A stretch of 64,000 bases of DNA from JAAYJT01 sp037446395 (lineage in GTDB: Bacteria; Bacteroidota; Bacteroidia; Bacteroidales; JAAYJT01): positions 6,296-70,295 of the forward strand of contig JBBIIP010000014.1 in NCBI GenBank assembly GCA_037446395.1, given 5' to 3'. A model generated the notes under the pieces. That model was given only the letters and a program-made list of their open reading frames with translations. It was not told the origin of the DNA and did not search any database. The position numbers were made by a program, and so were the translations under genes. Of this stretch, positions 15,362 through 25,619 are shown one piece after another (positions within the stretch are counted from its first letter, which is position 1; each line of letters starts with the position of its first letter).

Positions 15362-18043
15362 TTATTTCATCAGCAAACCATTAAACAACAACTTGTAAGT
15401 AGCCTGCATCTGCCCCCTAGCGTACGGACTGAAGCCATAAAGCACCAATTGTCCTTTTCCTTTGCCAATCCACACCAAGGCTGCCTGTTTGGCCAGAAGT
15501 TCGTTTTTGTCGGCATAGCCACTCATCAGAATATTGTTTTCAGGAAAAAACGCCACCACGCGCCGATCCATATCCAAATAGGGAATGGAAGTGGTAAAAA
15601 CAGGGGTTCCGCGATGAAAAACACCTGTTGACGGGGGCATTCCGTAAGTGAGCGGATGGTCTGCAACGAGTTGCACCCGCAGCAGGGAACCCGGCACTTC
15701 GAGCCCTTTTCTGTTCAAATCGGGGCCGATATTGCGCACCGGAAGTTGAAATTCGGCTTTTGTTTTTTCTTCACCGGGTTTATTGGTTTTGGTTTTTTCA
15801 TCCCTGGCTGGCGATTCGGCCCCTATGCTCAGGGCGCCCATAAATAAATCGGCCGAACCTCCCCAGGCCAGCACCTTGCCTCCGTTGTTGATGAAGGTGA
15901 GTAGGTTTTCGAGGCCTTTCTTTTCCATACCTTTTGCAAATTCGGGCGGATAACGGGGGATGTTGTAGTTGCCTTCTTCGCCGAATTTTCCGTTCAGCAG
16001 AACAGATTTGTTCTCATCCGTCAGGATCAACACATCAAACCTGGCAAGGTCGGTGGTTTGCAGATCGGCGGGGCGCAGCACGCTGTAGGCAATCCCGTAG
16101 TCGTCGAACAAAAACCGCAACCAACCGGCATCCATGGCCGAAAACCAACTTTCAATCAAGCCGATGCGTGGAAGTTTCAATGGCTGGGTTTCGGGCAATT
16201 CAGTGCCCTCTGCTAAAGAAACCGGAGCGGTAGTGAGCCTGCTTAATAGGTCCGGGTCGGCCTTGCCCGACTTGATCAGGAAACTACCAGCCGGATAGGT
16301 AATTCCGCTATTTACAAAGGCAGCAGTTGTCCTGGATATTTCCATGCCTTTTGCAGCTGCCATGAATGCAGCCTTATAGCTCTCGTTATGGTTGGCCGTA
16401 AGGAGCAGGTGTTTATACTGCCGCGGGGCTTCACCCTGCAAGCGATAGGGTGTTCTGATTTCGCTCAGCTTGCTTTCAATTCCGATGAGTTTGGTGGTGA
16501 TTTCGGCAGCTTCAACACCTTTGTGCAATGGCAGCGACCAGGATGTTACGTCATAAGGCCGGATCATTTCGCCTCCGGGCATGTAGCGCCTGACCGGAAA
16601 GACCTGTTTTTCCATGATTTCCTTGATAAAGGAGCGAAAAGGCTGCGACAGCGGCACCACAATGTCGCCCTTCTTCCACAGGCGGTTTTCGGCCACACAA
16701 TCCTGTGTCAGTGCATAGGTGCGGATGTTGTGTTCGGCAAGCAGGTTGACGAGGGCAACCAGCTCGCCCTGGTCGTGCTGCTGCAACGGCAAAAAATAGA
16801 AATAAGGGGCCTGCTGCCTGCCTTTCTCAATTTCGTTGCGGGTGAACCGATTCCTGAACTCAAGGATGTCTTTCTTATACAGGGCAGCGGTTCGCAGGTA
16901 GCTCAGGGTGTTGACGCGCTCGTAGGCTACAATATCGCCCAGCCGCCACCAGCCGCCCGGCCAGGGTTCGGGCATGTTGATGCTCTTGGCATATTCGCCC
17001 ATTCCCTTTCCAACGGTTCTTAGCTCGTTGGGTTCGACATAGATGGGAGAGGCATAATTTACGCTGGCAGCTTCGGAGAGCATCCCAATAACGCCTTTCC
17101 AGATGGAAGTGGTGGTTGACCCCGGCCAGTAATCGTCGAACAGATAGTTCATGGATACGCCTTTGAAGCCTTCAGCGGTCATGTCGGTGATGGCCCGGGA
17201 ACCGAATGTTTGCATCCAGTTCCAAATGCCGGCATCCACATTTTCGGCAATGGGATCGTGGGGGGGAGATACATAATAGCGAGGCCCGTTGGAGCCCATC
17301 TGATGCTTTTCGATCATCACCTGCGGAAACCAGTCGTTTGTATAAAGATTCGATACTACCTTGTTTTCGGCTTGTGTGAGGGAAACAAAATCTCGGTTGA
17401 TGTTATGGCCTACATACTTATGATACACCCCGGGCATGGTGCTGCCGTCAAGTGGGGTGTTTTTGGTTTTGTTGTAATGGTCAACAACCATATTCATGCC
17501 GTCGGGGTTGTGGTTGGGAACCATCATATAAACAACGTCTTCCAATATTTTTTGAATCTCAGGGCTTGCAGATGTGAGAAGTTCATAAGCGATAAGCGGT
17601 GCCGCCTGCGATGGGGCCACCTCCGATGAGTGCATCGAAAGGGTCATTAGCACAAATACTTTGCCTTCTTCAACAAGTTTTTGCCGCTCAGCATCAGTCA
17701 GGCTGCCATTCATGGCCAGTTGCCGGTTGATCTTTTTCAGTTCATCGAGCCGTGCGATGTTTGTTTCGGAAGAAATGCAAACTACATATATTGGCTTTCC
17801 CAAAGTTGATTTTCCAACTTCGCGGATGTTGATTTTTTTTGAGTCTTTTTCGAGCAATTTCATGTAGTCGGTGAGTTGCTCATAGTTGAAAAGCATCTTA
17901 TCTGCTCCAGGTTCGAAGCCAAAAAAGGTTTTGGGAGCAGAAAGTTGAGCCTGGATTGAAGCGTTGATGAAGAGAAGAATGGCCGTGAAAAACATACTCC
18001 GGACTGAGCGACAAAAAATAGAAAAAAGGCGGGAGTGAAACAT
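15362..18043 (-). CDS. Secreted M14-family zinc carboxypeptidase-like protein
   Basis: Large protein of 893 aa with an N-terminal signal peptide ending near INASIQAQ. The M14 domain (about residues 50-350) has the zinc pair in MHSSEV (HxxE), the substrate-binding residues in PNHNPDGM and GHNINRDF, and a third zinc-ligand candidate in EKHQMG. The remaining ~500 residues include a Rossmann-like stretch (RFDVLILTDENKS) resembling a glutamine-amidotransferase-like domain, as in long M14 proteins of Bacteroidota. It is probably a periplasmic or secreted peptidase. It is convergent with the exosortase-partner gene and has no operon neighbours. Confidence 0.85.
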   Translation of the reverse strand: MFHSRLFSIFCRSVRSMFFTAILLFINASIQAQLSAPKTFFGFEPGADKMLFNYEQLTDYMKLLEKDSKKINIREVGKSTLGKPIYVVCISSETNIARLDELKKINRQLAMNGSLTDAERQKLVEEGKVFVLMTLSMHSSEVAPSQAAPLIAYELLTSASPEIQKILEDVVYMMVPNHNPDGMNMVVDHYNKTKNTPLDGSTMPGVYHKYVGHNINRDFVSLTQAENKVVSNLYTNDWFPQVMIEKHQMGSNGPRYYVSPPHDPIAENVDAGIWNWMQTFGSRAITDMTAEGFKGVSMNYLFDDYWPGSTTTSIWKGVIGMLSEAASVNYASPIYVEPNELRTVGKGMGEYAKSINMPEPWPGGWWRLGDIVAYERVNTLSYLRTAALYKKDILEFRNRFTRNEIEKGRQQAPYFYFLPLQQHDQGELVALVNLLAEHNIRTYALTQDCVAENRLWKKGDIVVPLSQPFRSFIKEIMEKQVFPVRRYMPGGEMIRPYDVTSWSLPLHKGVEAAEITTKLIGIESKLSEIRTPYRLQGEAPRQYKHLLLTANHNESYKAAFMAAAKGMEISRTTAAFVNSGITYPAGSFLIKSGKADPDLLSRLTTAPVSLAEGTELPETQPLKLPRIGLIESWFSAMDAGWLRFLFDDYGIAYSVLRPADLQTTDLARFDVLILTDENKSVLLNGKFGEEGNYNIPRYPPEFAKGMEKKGLENLLTFINNGGKVLAWGGSADLFMGALSIGAESPARDEKTKTNKPGEEKTKAEFQLPVRNIGPDLNRKGLEVPGSLLRVQLVADHPLTYGMPPSTGVFHRGTPVFTTSIPYLDMDRRVVAFFPENNILMSGYADKNELLAKQAALVWIGKGKGQLVLYGFSPYARGQMQATYKLLFNGLLMK

Positions 18044-18373
18044 AGGGTTTGGTTTTTAGTGATGCGATAAAATTAAAGAATGTTTTAATCAAATGTTATG
18101 AAAAAGGAAAATTCAACGAAGCCGCTAAATAATTGTATATCATACTATTAATAACTATTTTTATTCATCGGACACGCTATGTAGCCAGCAAAACCGGATT
18201 TATAGAGCCGCTTTCGGTAGTGATTGTCAATGATGTTAGCGCTTCAGGGTAGGAAGAAGGGATTTCGAGCAATTGAATTTCCTTTTTTAAGTGAATTCCT
18301 TTAGTTGAGGCAAAACCCTAATTTTGCAACCTGATATGTAAGTCATCTTGCGAATTGGTTTAAAATTTTTCGA
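18044..18373. other. Intergenic region with no recognised feature
   Basis: This 330-bp gap lies between two divergent genes (M14 peptidase and Ca/Na antiporter). I see no RNA gene, repeat or small gene here; it presumably carries both promoters. Confidence 0.4.
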
Positions 18374-19333
18374 ATGATTATCACCATATTATTGTTTTCA
18401 ATCGGCATTACTTTACTTATAAAAGGTGCCGATTGGCTGGTGAGTGGAGCATCTGCCCTCGCACGTAAACATAAAATATCCGACCTGGCCATCGGACTAA
18501 CCATCGTAGCCTTTGGAACCTCGGCTCCGGAATTGGTCGTGAACACGATCGCCGCCTTCGAAAAACATTTTGACGTTGTGTTTGGCAACATCATCGGAAG
18601 CAATAATTTTAACTTGTTCGTAATACTTGGAATAGCAGGCCTCATCACCCCCTTAAATGTTCATTCCCGCACCGTGTGGAGAGAAATTCCTTTTTCGTTT
18701 CTGGCCATCATTGTTGTATGGCTGCTCGCCAACGATTTTTTTATTCCAGGAAAAGCGCTTCAGTTGTCTCGTCTCGATGCTTTTATCCTGCTCTTTTTCT
18801 TCCTGGTTTTTCTCTACTATGTTTACAAGCAGCTTAAAATTGATCCGGTAAGGCAGGCCCATACTGGAATCCCATTCAGTAATTTGAAGATATGGGCGTA
18901 TATTGTCATCGGTTTAACGGGCCTGGTTGTTGGTGGGAACCTGGTCGTAAGTAGCGCGGTTGAGATTGCCCATGCCTTGGGGGTGAGTGAGAAAATTATC
19001 GGATTAACGATCGTTGCTGCAGGAACTTCTCTGCCTGAGCTGGCCACGTCGGCCGTCGCAGCCTGGAAGAAAAATAGTGACATAGCCATCGGAAATATCA
19101 TCGGCTCGAATATTTTCAATATCTTTTTTATCCTTGCGTTGAGTGCAATTGTTAGGCCAATTGCATTTAATCCTGCGTTTAACACCGACTTGCTTATATT
19201 AACTGCTGGGACTATTTTTTTGTTTTCGGCGATGTTTCATGGCAGGAAAAAGAAACTCGACCGCTGGGAAGCCGCACTTATGCTGGTGTTTTTTATCGGG
19301 TATATGGTTTACATAGTAGGGCAGGAGGCATAA
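18374..19333 (+). CDS. Calcium/sodium antiporter (CaCA superfamily, YrbG type)
   Basis: Inner-membrane cation exchanger of 319 aa with about ten hydrophobic segments. Both inverted alpha-repeats of the CaCA superfamily are visible: VAFGTSAPELVVN near residues 55-67 and VAAGTSLPELATS near residues 215-227, each followed by GNIIGSN. The acidic residues in the GTSxPE motifs bind the cation. It is a single-gene unit; downstream lies the convergent adhesin gene. Confidence 0.93.
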   Translation: MIITILLFSIGITLLIKGADWLVSGASALARKHKISDLAIGLTIVAFGTSAPELVVNTIAAFEKHFDVVFGNIIGSNNFNLFVILGIAGLITPLNVHSRTVWREIPFSFLAIIVVWLLANDFFIPGKALQLSRLDAFILLFFFLVFLYYVYKQLKIDPVRQAHTGIPFSNLKIWAYIVIGLTGLVVGGNLVVSSAVEIAHALGVSEKIIGLTIVAAGTSLPELATSAVAAWKKNSDIAIGNIIGSNIFNIFFILALSAIVRPIAFNPAFNTDLLILTAGTIFLFSAMFHGRKKKLDRWEAALMLVFFIGYMVYIVGQEA

Positions 19334-19470
19334 TTCATTGCAAATTTCCTCTCCTTCCTAAAGATTCTAACTTTACCTGAGGAGTGCTCACATAAACTTT
19401 CGCAATAATGGTCTGGTCCTATTGCCACGCATCAGACCGGACATCGGGAAATAACCCTAACTTTTCGAAT

Positions 19471-22125
19471 CTAATTGGCCAGGATGATATTTATAGTCCC
19501 AACCAAATCTAGTACATTAATGGTTTGGTCGTTGTTGACGTCGGCATTGTTGAAGCAGAACACGGGTGGGGTATTTCCCAAAATATAATTTACAATAGAC
19601 ACTACATCAAGCACATTCACCACCTCGTCGCAATTTGCATCGCCGGGTTTGATGATCAGGTCGTTGTCATTGATTGTGCAAATTCCCTGCGATTTGGTAA
19701 CCGTAACCGTTTGTCCGGCAGCAGAAAGCCCAGTGAGATTCAGGTAAAAAGTTTCGGGTGTTTCAATTATTGCATCGTCAATAATCGTTACCGCTACCTG
19801 TTTAGTCAGCGGATGTGTACCGCCAAATGTCAGGGTTCCTGAAACCGGAGTGTAGTCGCCTGGTGCAATGGCAGTATTATTAACTGTAGCATAGGTAATC
19901 GTGATTTCATTTTGAACTGCTTTGCTAAGGGTAACAACAAAAGTGGCAGTGCCAACCCCTTCGCTAACCGAAATATCGTTAACAGAAATAGTGGCCTGAT
20001 CGTTGTCAATGAGAGTGGCTTTTGCCTGAAGCGCTTGTATGCCTACAGGGTTGGAAGGATGATTGAATGTCAGGAAGAAATGCTCCTCTGGTTCAACCAA
20101 ATTATCGTCTATTGTGGTGACAGTCACAGTTCTAACCTCGCCGGCTGTACCAATAAAATTAAGTGTTCCGGTGACGGTAGTATAATCTTGGGGGGCTGTG
20201 GCTGTGCCATTTAATGTTGAGTAAGTGAGCGTAACCCCACCGGGTGTTGCATTTGTAAGTGTAGCGGCGAAAACTGCAGGGGCGCCTTCGGTAACAGAGA
20301 GATCAGCCATTGTAATCAGTGGTGCATCGTCATCGAGGATTGTGCATATTCCCTGCCCGACAAGGATTACAGCGCCCATAGGGTTTGAAATGTTAACAAA
20401 AAAGGTCTCAGTGGGTTCAAAAACGCTGTTATTGATAATGGTTACACTCACCGTAGTGGTAAGCGATCCACCAAAAATGGTGTACGTGCCCAAAAGTCCA
20501 ATATAATCCAAGCCTGCAATGGCGGTGTTATTTTGCGTAGAAACGAGAAATGTAACATTGCATGATCTTATACTACTCATGGTTATAGTGAAAACAGCAC
20601 TACCATCGCTTTCGGAAACCGTAACGTTGTTTATACGCAAGTTTGGGGCATTGGGGTCGGTCACTGTAACTGTGGCTGTGCATGTAGCAGGATTATTGAA
20701 AAGGTCTGTCACAGTGAGGATTACATAATTTGCTCCAATGTCAGCGCATGTAAACGAGGTTTTAGATGCATGCAAGGAAAGAATACCTGAATTGTCGGTG
20801 CTGCCGCCATCAATATCGCCAGGTACAATCGTTGCCAATCCCGCTGCACTGAGTGCAATAGTAATGTTCTTACAAATGGCCAGTGGGGGTTCATTATCAA
20901 CTATCGTAACGGTTTGACGGCAGATCGCAGTATTGCCGTGGGTGTCGGTAGCCGTCCAGGTGATTGTGGTTACTCCCATTGGAAATGGGTTTCCAAAACT
21001 GAGAAGATCGCTTCGCACACCTACGATGGATGCAACCGAGCAATTATCGCTTGCATTGGGAGGAATGATCGAAACTATAGCCGATAATTGTCCGGGGTCG
21101 GTTGGTCTTGTGAGGTTCGGCATACATACTATTACTGGGGCTTCGGTGTCTCTAACTGTAATGGTGAAACTACAAACTGCATTTGGTACGCACCCATTTG
21201 ATGCGGTGATTGTAACCTGGGTTATACCAGTGTTAAAAATTGTTCCACTGCCCGTGCCACTCCCGCTTGCAGCAGTAGCACCAGTGAATACATAAGATAT
21301 TGTTGGCGTGATCACCGCAGACGCTGTGGCAGCGTAGTTTACCATGGCGCTGCAAAGTCCTGGACTTGCAAGCACGATGATGTTTGTGGGGCAGGATGCA
21401 AACACGGGAGGGTCGCATACTGATGGGGTAATGACTACCCTGCCGGTACCGCCATTCCCCCCGACACCACCGGTGCCGAGCCTGTCGCCGCCGCCGCCAC
21501 CACCACCGGGCGATGCCCCCGGTAAGCCGGCTGTGCTGTTTGATGCCCCACCGTTGCCTCCGGCCCCTCCATTTGTAGGTGCTGCCCCGCCGAGGTTTCC
21601 AATGCCTGGATTACCATTTGCTGCCGGCCCTGCCGATGAACCTCCACCACCTGTGTTGCCATCAATAGCGTTTGCACCGTTTCCTCCATTGAATTTTACG
21701 AGGCCTATGCCTGTGCTTGCCAAACCGCCTTCAGCTCCTAAAGCAGAGTTGTTTGCAACACTCTGACCTCCTCTGGCAAGAACAAGTATTTCGCTGATGG
21801 TTTCAAATGATGAACTGCCTCCGGCTGCTGTTGAGGTACTTCCTCCACCGACTTCTATATTATAAGTGGCTGTTGGAGATACCGTAAGCAAACTTCTGGA
21901 GTAGGCTCCGCCGCCTCCACCACCACCTTCGCCATCGGTTGTGCGTGTTCCTCCTTTTCCTCCCCCTCCCCAACATTCAACGATGATACTTGTTATCCCT
22001 GTAGGAACTGTGTAAACATGGGAGCCGGCAGTGGAATAAATCACTGGAGCTTGAGCATACGTTGCAGGGACACCTGCAATCCCAATTGCGAATGTTATTG
22101 CAATAATCGTATTAAGTTTTTTCAT
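19471..22125 (-). CDS. Large secreted protein: Gly-rich region, HYR-like and three Calx-beta domains, dockerin-like C-terminus
   Basis: Exported protein of 884 aa, signal peptide ending near ATYAQA. Residues about 45-235 are extremely glycine-rich. HYR/immunoglobulin-like repeats follow (about 240-415; RDTEAPVIVC, TATDTHGNTA), then three Calx-beta domains (about 495-820), each ending in a TI.DND/DDD calcium-type motif. The last ~60 residues hold two dockerin-like Ca-binding repeats: GDANCDEVVNVLD and ADVNNDQTINVLD. No T9SS tail follows; the dockerin-like pair ends the protein. Likely a surface or matrix protein. A full -7 box match (TAATTTTG, 22170-22177) lies about 45 nt upstream. The opposite strand carries a proline-rich shadow frame. 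Confidence 0.85.
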   Translation of the reverse strand: MKKLNTIIAITFAIGIAGVPATYAQAPVIYSTAGSHVYTVPTGITSIIVECWGGGGKGGTRTTDGEGGGGGGGAYSRSLLTVSPTATYNIEVGGGSTSTAAGGSSSFETISEILVLARGGQSVANNSALGAEGGLASTGIGLVKFNGGNGANAIDGNTGGGGSSAGPAANGNPGIGNLGGAAPTNGGAGGNGGASNSTAGLPGASPGGGGGGGDRLGTGGVGGNGGTGRVVITPSVCDPPVFASCPTNIIVLASPGLCSAMVNYAATASAVITPTISYVFTGATAASGSGTGSGTIFNTGITQVTITASNGCVPNAVCSFTITVRDTEAPVIVCMPNLTRPTDPGQLSAIVSIIPPNASDNCSVASIVGVRSDLLSFGNPFPMGVTTITWTATDTHGNTAICRQTVTIVDNEPPLAICKNITIALSAAGLATIVPGDIDGGSTDNSGILSLHASKTSFTCADIGANYVILTVTDLFNNPATCTATVTVTDPNAPNLRINNVTVSESDGSAVFTITMSSIRSCNVTFLVSTQNNTAIAGLDYIGLLGTYTIFGGSLTTTVSVTIINNSVFEPTETFFVNISNPMGAVILVGQGICTILDDDAPLITMADLSVTEGAPAVFAATLTNATPGGVTLTYSTLNGTATAPQDYTTVTGTLNFIGTAGEVRTVTVTTIDDNLVEPEEHFFLTFNHPSNPVGIQALQAKATLIDNDQATISVNDISVSEGVGTATFVVTLSKAVQNEITITYATVNNTAIAPGDYTPVSGTLTFGGTHPLTKQVAVTIIDDAIIETPETFYLNLTGLSAAGQTVTVTKSQGICTINDNDLIIKPGDANCDEVVNVLDVVSIVNYILGNTPPVFCFNNADVNNDQTINVLDLVGTINIILAN

Positions 22126-22296
22126 TTTAAATATATCTTTTGTGAGTATATAACTATGCTAAACTCCCACAAAATTAAGGCATATCCAATGTTTTTGGAT
22201 AAAAAGTTATCAACGGCCTGCTGTTAATAAGTATACACACCGTTACCAACCTAAAAAATTACCTTATTGCGAAATAGATTAAAGCCCTTTAAAGCC

Positions 22297-22335
22297 AAAA
22301 AACCACCAAAAAAGACACTTTTTTGGTGGTTTTTT
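22297..22335. terminator. Bidirectional terminator next to tRNA-Asp
   Basis: Two perfectly complementary 18-nt arms (22297-22314 and 22318-22335) with a 3-nt loop, flanked by an A6 run on the left and a T6 run on the right, so it can act in both directions. It lies 20 bp beyond the 3' end of the leftward tRNA-Asp. Confidence 0.85.
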
Positions 22336-22355
22336 CCCATTTTAACCCATATTTG

Positions 22356-22430
22356 CGGTCCGGACGGGACTCGAACCCGCGACCCCGTGCGTGACAGGCA
22401 CGTATTCTAACCAAGCTGAACTACCGGACC
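22356..22430 (-). tRNA. tRNA-Asp (GTC)
   Basis: On the reverse strand a 75-nt cloverleaf can be folded: 7-bp acceptor stem GGTCCGG/CCGGACC, D-arm AGTTCAGCTTGGTTAGAAT, anticodon stem CGTGC/GCACG with loop CTGTCAC (anticodon GTC), and T-arm with GGGTTCGAGTCCC. The discriminator base is G and the CCA end is not encoded. Confidence 0.96.
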
Positions 22431-22452
22431 AGAATTTCATAGAACGAGAGTG

Positions 22453-22460
22453 CAAAGATA
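22453..22460 (-). promoter_or_regulatory. Candidate -7 box of tRNA-Asp
   Basis: The reverse strand reads TATCTTTG, an exact TAnnTTTG match, 22 nt upstream of the mature tRNA 5' end. The -33 element is weak. Confidence 0.4.
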
Positions 22461-22562
22461 TGATAATCTTTGAACCTGTAAGCAATAAAATATATTTTTC
22501 TACTCCCATGGATTAAAAATGCTATTTTCACAATCAACCACTGGTCATAACTCGCTAAATCA

Positions 22563-24125
22563 TTATAAGTTAACCTTTCTGATAGCATCAAGTACAGTTC
22601 CATCTACCCATTTCACGACAGAAACAATTTCATCATCAAATTCTGGTTTCTCAGGAACGCCACAGATTAATTCTGCTTCACTCTTTAACTGTTCTAGGGT
22701 TTTTAAAGGGAGATTTTGACTTTTTACTTTGTCAATCAGGTCTTGCCTTAGGGGATTTATAGCAATGCCTCTTTCGGTAATGATTACATCTATCAGTTCA
22801 CCAGGGCCACATAAAACAGTAACCTCGTCTTTGATAATCGGAATCCTGTCGCGAAATAGTGGAATAGGCAGTATCGTGCACTTAGAGAACAAACAGTCTT
22901 GCCAGCCGCCAATTCCATGAAGAAGAACACCATCTGAGTGGGTAACCACATTGGCATTAAAATTCAAATCTACTTCAGTAGCCCCAAGCACAACTACATC
23001 AACGAGTTGCGCGAAATTGCCTTTACCATGATAGTTGTAACTGGTGAAAGGTGAGGTGTTTATATGCTTAGGATTGTTGCGCATTGACTCTACACCGTAA
23101 AGATCGAAAGTTTGCCCATCGAGAATGTACTCTACAAGTCCCTCCTCTAACATACCAACCAATAATTTATTGCTTCCTCCGCGAGCAAACCGTGCTTTTA
23201 TTGAATTTCTTCTCATGATCTCTGCGAAGTAAAAACTGCTTGCCAGAGAGGTTCCTCCAGCACCGGTTTGAAATGAAAAGCCTTCTTTGATGATACCGGC
23301 AGCTTCACAAAATCTTGCAGTCATCGCAGCCAAAAAAAGCCTATCGGGGCTTCTTGAAATTTCGGTTGTGCCAGATATAATTTTATCGGGAATACCGACC
23401 TTTTCGACTTTGACAACATAATCTACATAATTCCCCTGAATTTGCCACGGAGTGTTAGGAAATGTCACCAGGTTATCGGTGGCCACGATGACCTTAGTTG
23501 CATACTGTGAATCGGCCAGGGCAAAACCCAATGACCCGCAAGCTGCCGGACCATACAGTGCATTTGCGTTTCCGAATTCATCTGCAGTTGGAGCCGCAAT
23601 AACGGCGATATCTATTTGTATCTCACCATCTTGTATAGCCTGATATCTTCCTCCATGCGAACGAAGTATGCTCATTCCTCTCATTTTTCCCTCGGAAGTG
23701 AAGCGACCTAGTGAGCCATTCATACTGCCTTCAATATGATGAATGGTTCCATCTTCAAGATATTTCATGAGTGGAGCATGACATTCGAATGATGCGGAAG
23801 GTGCCCAGGTTAAATTTTTGACTCCCAGCTCGGATGCTATATCAAATAATTGATTGGCAATAACATCGCCGTTTCTAAAGTGGTGATGGGTTGATATTGT
23901 CATTCCATCACTCAGGTTTGCTTTAATCAACGCATCTTTGAGTGTTGCAACAATTTTATTGCCATCTGCCGGAAAGTTGCGGCAAGATAATATTGGTGGT
24001 CCGTATTTTTTGCCTGTTGGCACATGATTGCCTACGCCTTTGTACGGCACCTGAGGAATATTGTTTACAAGCGTTGGCACACTTTTGCCGATCGAATTTG
24101 GCACGAGATTATTATACTTTTTCAT
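22563..24125 (-). CDS. citF: Citrate lyase alpha subunit (citrate CoA-transferase)
   Basis: CitF transfers the acyl-carrier-protein thioester from acetyl to citrate in the citrate lyase complex. The 520-aa protein from ATG 24125 begins MKKYNNLVPNSIGKSVP; a TTG at 24167 would add 14 residues and is less likely. Recognisable blocks include STHHHFRNGD, the glycine-rich GSMNGSLGRF, FSFQTGAGGTSLA, and VVTHSDGVLLHGIGGWQD. The gene follows the CitD-CitE fusion by 85 bp, same strand. The third partner genes citC, citX and citG are absent here. Confidence 0.93.
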   Translation of the reverse strand: MKKYNNLVPNSIGKSVPTLVNNIPQVPYKGVGNHVPTGKKYGPPILSCRNFPADGNKIVATLKDALIKANLSDGMTISTHHHFRNGDVIANQLFDIASELGVKNLTWAPSASFECHAPLMKYLEDGTIHHIEGSMNGSLGRFTSEGKMRGMSILRSHGGRYQAIQDGEIQIDIAVIAAPTADEFGNANALYGPAACGSLGFALADSQYATKVIVATDNLVTFPNTPWQIQGNYVDYVVKVEKVGIPDKIISGTTEISRSPDRLFLAAMTARFCEAAGIIKEGFSFQTGAGGTSLASSFYFAEIMRRNSIKARFARGGSNKLLVGMLEEGLVEYILDGQTFDLYGVESMRNNPKHINTSPFTSYNYHGKGNFAQLVDVVVLGATEVDLNFNANVVTHSDGVLLHGIGGWQDCLFSKCTILPIPLFRDRIPIIKDEVTVLCGPGELIDVIITERGIAINPLRQDLIDKVKSQNLPLKTLEQLKSEAELICGVPEKPEFDDEIVSVVKWVDGTVLDAIRKVNL

Positions 24126-24210
24126 TTTCTGTATTGGACCTGGTTGAATCAACAAATCAATTTGCAAAATGGATATATAAAACTTTCAGTAAAAACTATC
24201 AAAAGAGGAG

Positions 24211-25416
24211 TTAAGCTTGGCGGTTCCTGTTGGTATCAAGCTTTTTAAAGGCACTAGCAAGATCTAAAGTGCGTTGAGCGCGTTTGAGCACAGGTAGGTC
24301 AATCATTTTTGAGCCTAATGAAACTACACCCAAACCTTGTTCTTTTGCCTTATCATATGCAGCAATAATCTTCCTGGCTTGCTCAATCTCTGGCATGGTA
24401 GGTGCAAAGCACTCGTGAACAGTTTCTATCTGGCGTGGATGAATACAGCCCATACCATCAAAACCCATGGATTTAGATCTAAGGGCGGTTTCTTTCAATG
24501 TGGTCAAATCCTCTATATCCGAGAAAACGGAGTCTAAAGCTTGTATTCCGGCAGCTTTGCAAGCATTGAGCATTACTGATCGAGCAAAAAACGATTCAAG
24601 CCCTTCTGTGGTTCGCTGGGCACCTATATCGGCAGTATAATCCTCAAGTCCAATAACCATTGCAACAATATTATCTGCCGCAAATGCCAACTCCATGGCT
24701 TTCATCACCCCCATTGCACTCTCGATTACAGGTATAATCCACACCGGATTGTTGATTTCGCATCTTTTTTGTATAGTTTTAATTGTTTCGTTTACGAACT
24801 TTATTTGCTCAGGATTTTCGCATTTTGGAATGACTACCACATTTGGAGATTGTGGAATAATTAGTGTTAAATCGTCAAGACCTGCCGGGATCTGGTTGAT
24901 TCTAACCATCCGTTCCGCTCCAAGGAAACTATGGTTCCTCAATGCATTCCTTACCAACAGGCGGGCTTCAGATTTTTTACTAAAGGCCACTGAGTCTTCT
25001 AAGTCGAGAATAATCCCATCAGGTGAAAAAATGCCCGCGTTGATCATCATACTTGGTTTATTTCCGGGAAGGAATAGGCGTGAGGTCCGGCGGAGGTCCC
25101 GGGTAGTTGGCTTTATATTCTCGCCTAAAACAGGTAACAGGTATTCTTTAGGGGTAGCAATGATGTTCTTGATAGCTGCTTCGATGCGGGCAGCAATCAC
25201 AAATGGAAGTGCACCCTTGTCTGAAATAAATAAGTTTGCATGGTGTATTTCAAAAAACTGGAGTATATCATTGGCAAGCTTATATATCGATTTGCCATAA
25301 TTAGTTTGAACCTTGCTTTCAATTTTAATAGTAAGACCTCCGGATTCAAGTGGTTCAAAAGATACGAAACAATCAGAACGGTCTTTATCGCTGTTATTTC
25401 CTGCAAAAATGATCAT
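24211..25416 (-). CDS. Fused citrate lyase acyl carrier protein (CitD) and beta subunit (CitE)
   Basis: A 401-aa protein with two parts. Residues 1 to about 90 match CitD: a possible prosthetic-group Ser14 in DRSDCF, then DKGALPFVIAARIEAAI, which corresponds to the CitD block DKGALDCxIxAR. After a linker (about 90-108), residues 109-400 match CitE: RLFLPGNKPSMM, ILDLEDSVAF and GCIHPRQI. CitE splits citryl-ACP to oxaloacetate and acetyl-ACP. In known operons citD and citE are separate genes; here they are one reading frame with no internal stop. A malyl/citramalyl-lyase role for the CitE-like half is possible but the fused ACP and adjacent citF argue for citrate or citramalate lyase. Confidence 0.88.
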   Translation of the reverse strand: MIIFAGNNSDKDRSDCFVSFEPLESGGLTIKIESKVQTNYGKSIYKLANDILQFFEIHHANLFISDKGALPFVIAARIEAAIKNIIATPKEYLLPVLGENIKPTTRDLRRTSRLFLPGNKPSMMINAGIFSPDGIILDLEDSVAFSKKSEARLLVRNALRNHSFLGAERMVRINQIPAGLDDLTLIIPQSPNVVVIPKCENPEQIKFVNETIKTIQKRCEINNPVWIIPVIESAMGVMKAMELAFAADNIVAMVIGLEDYTADIGAQRTTEGLESFFARSVMLNACKAAGIQALDSVFSDIEDLTTLKETALRSKSMGFDGMGCIHPRQIETVHECFAPTMPEIEQARKIIAAYDKAKEQGLGVVSLGSKMIDLPVLKRAQRTLDLASAFKKLDTNRNRQA

Positions 25417-25619
25417 AAGTTTTATTTAAGTGATAATTATCGAATACATTTAGTCAAACTATTGTATTGGTGATGCGATTATGAAGTAGTGCCTTAATCA
25501 TACCGCGAATTTCAGAAAATTAAAGAACGATTTTATCTTGTCTGTGGGTTGTGGAATTACGAAGAGAAATATTAATCGCACTTAAAAGTTTATATCTCAA
25601 TTTATAGTTCGTTAAAAAA

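Noticed and set aside
16388..17023. Rightward open frame of 211 codons
   Set aside because: It is antisense to the M14 peptidase gene and shows no domain or leader.
21344..21766. Proline-rich rightward open frame
   Set aside because: It is the complement of the glycine-codon-rich part of the Calx-beta protein gene, which explains both its openness and composition.
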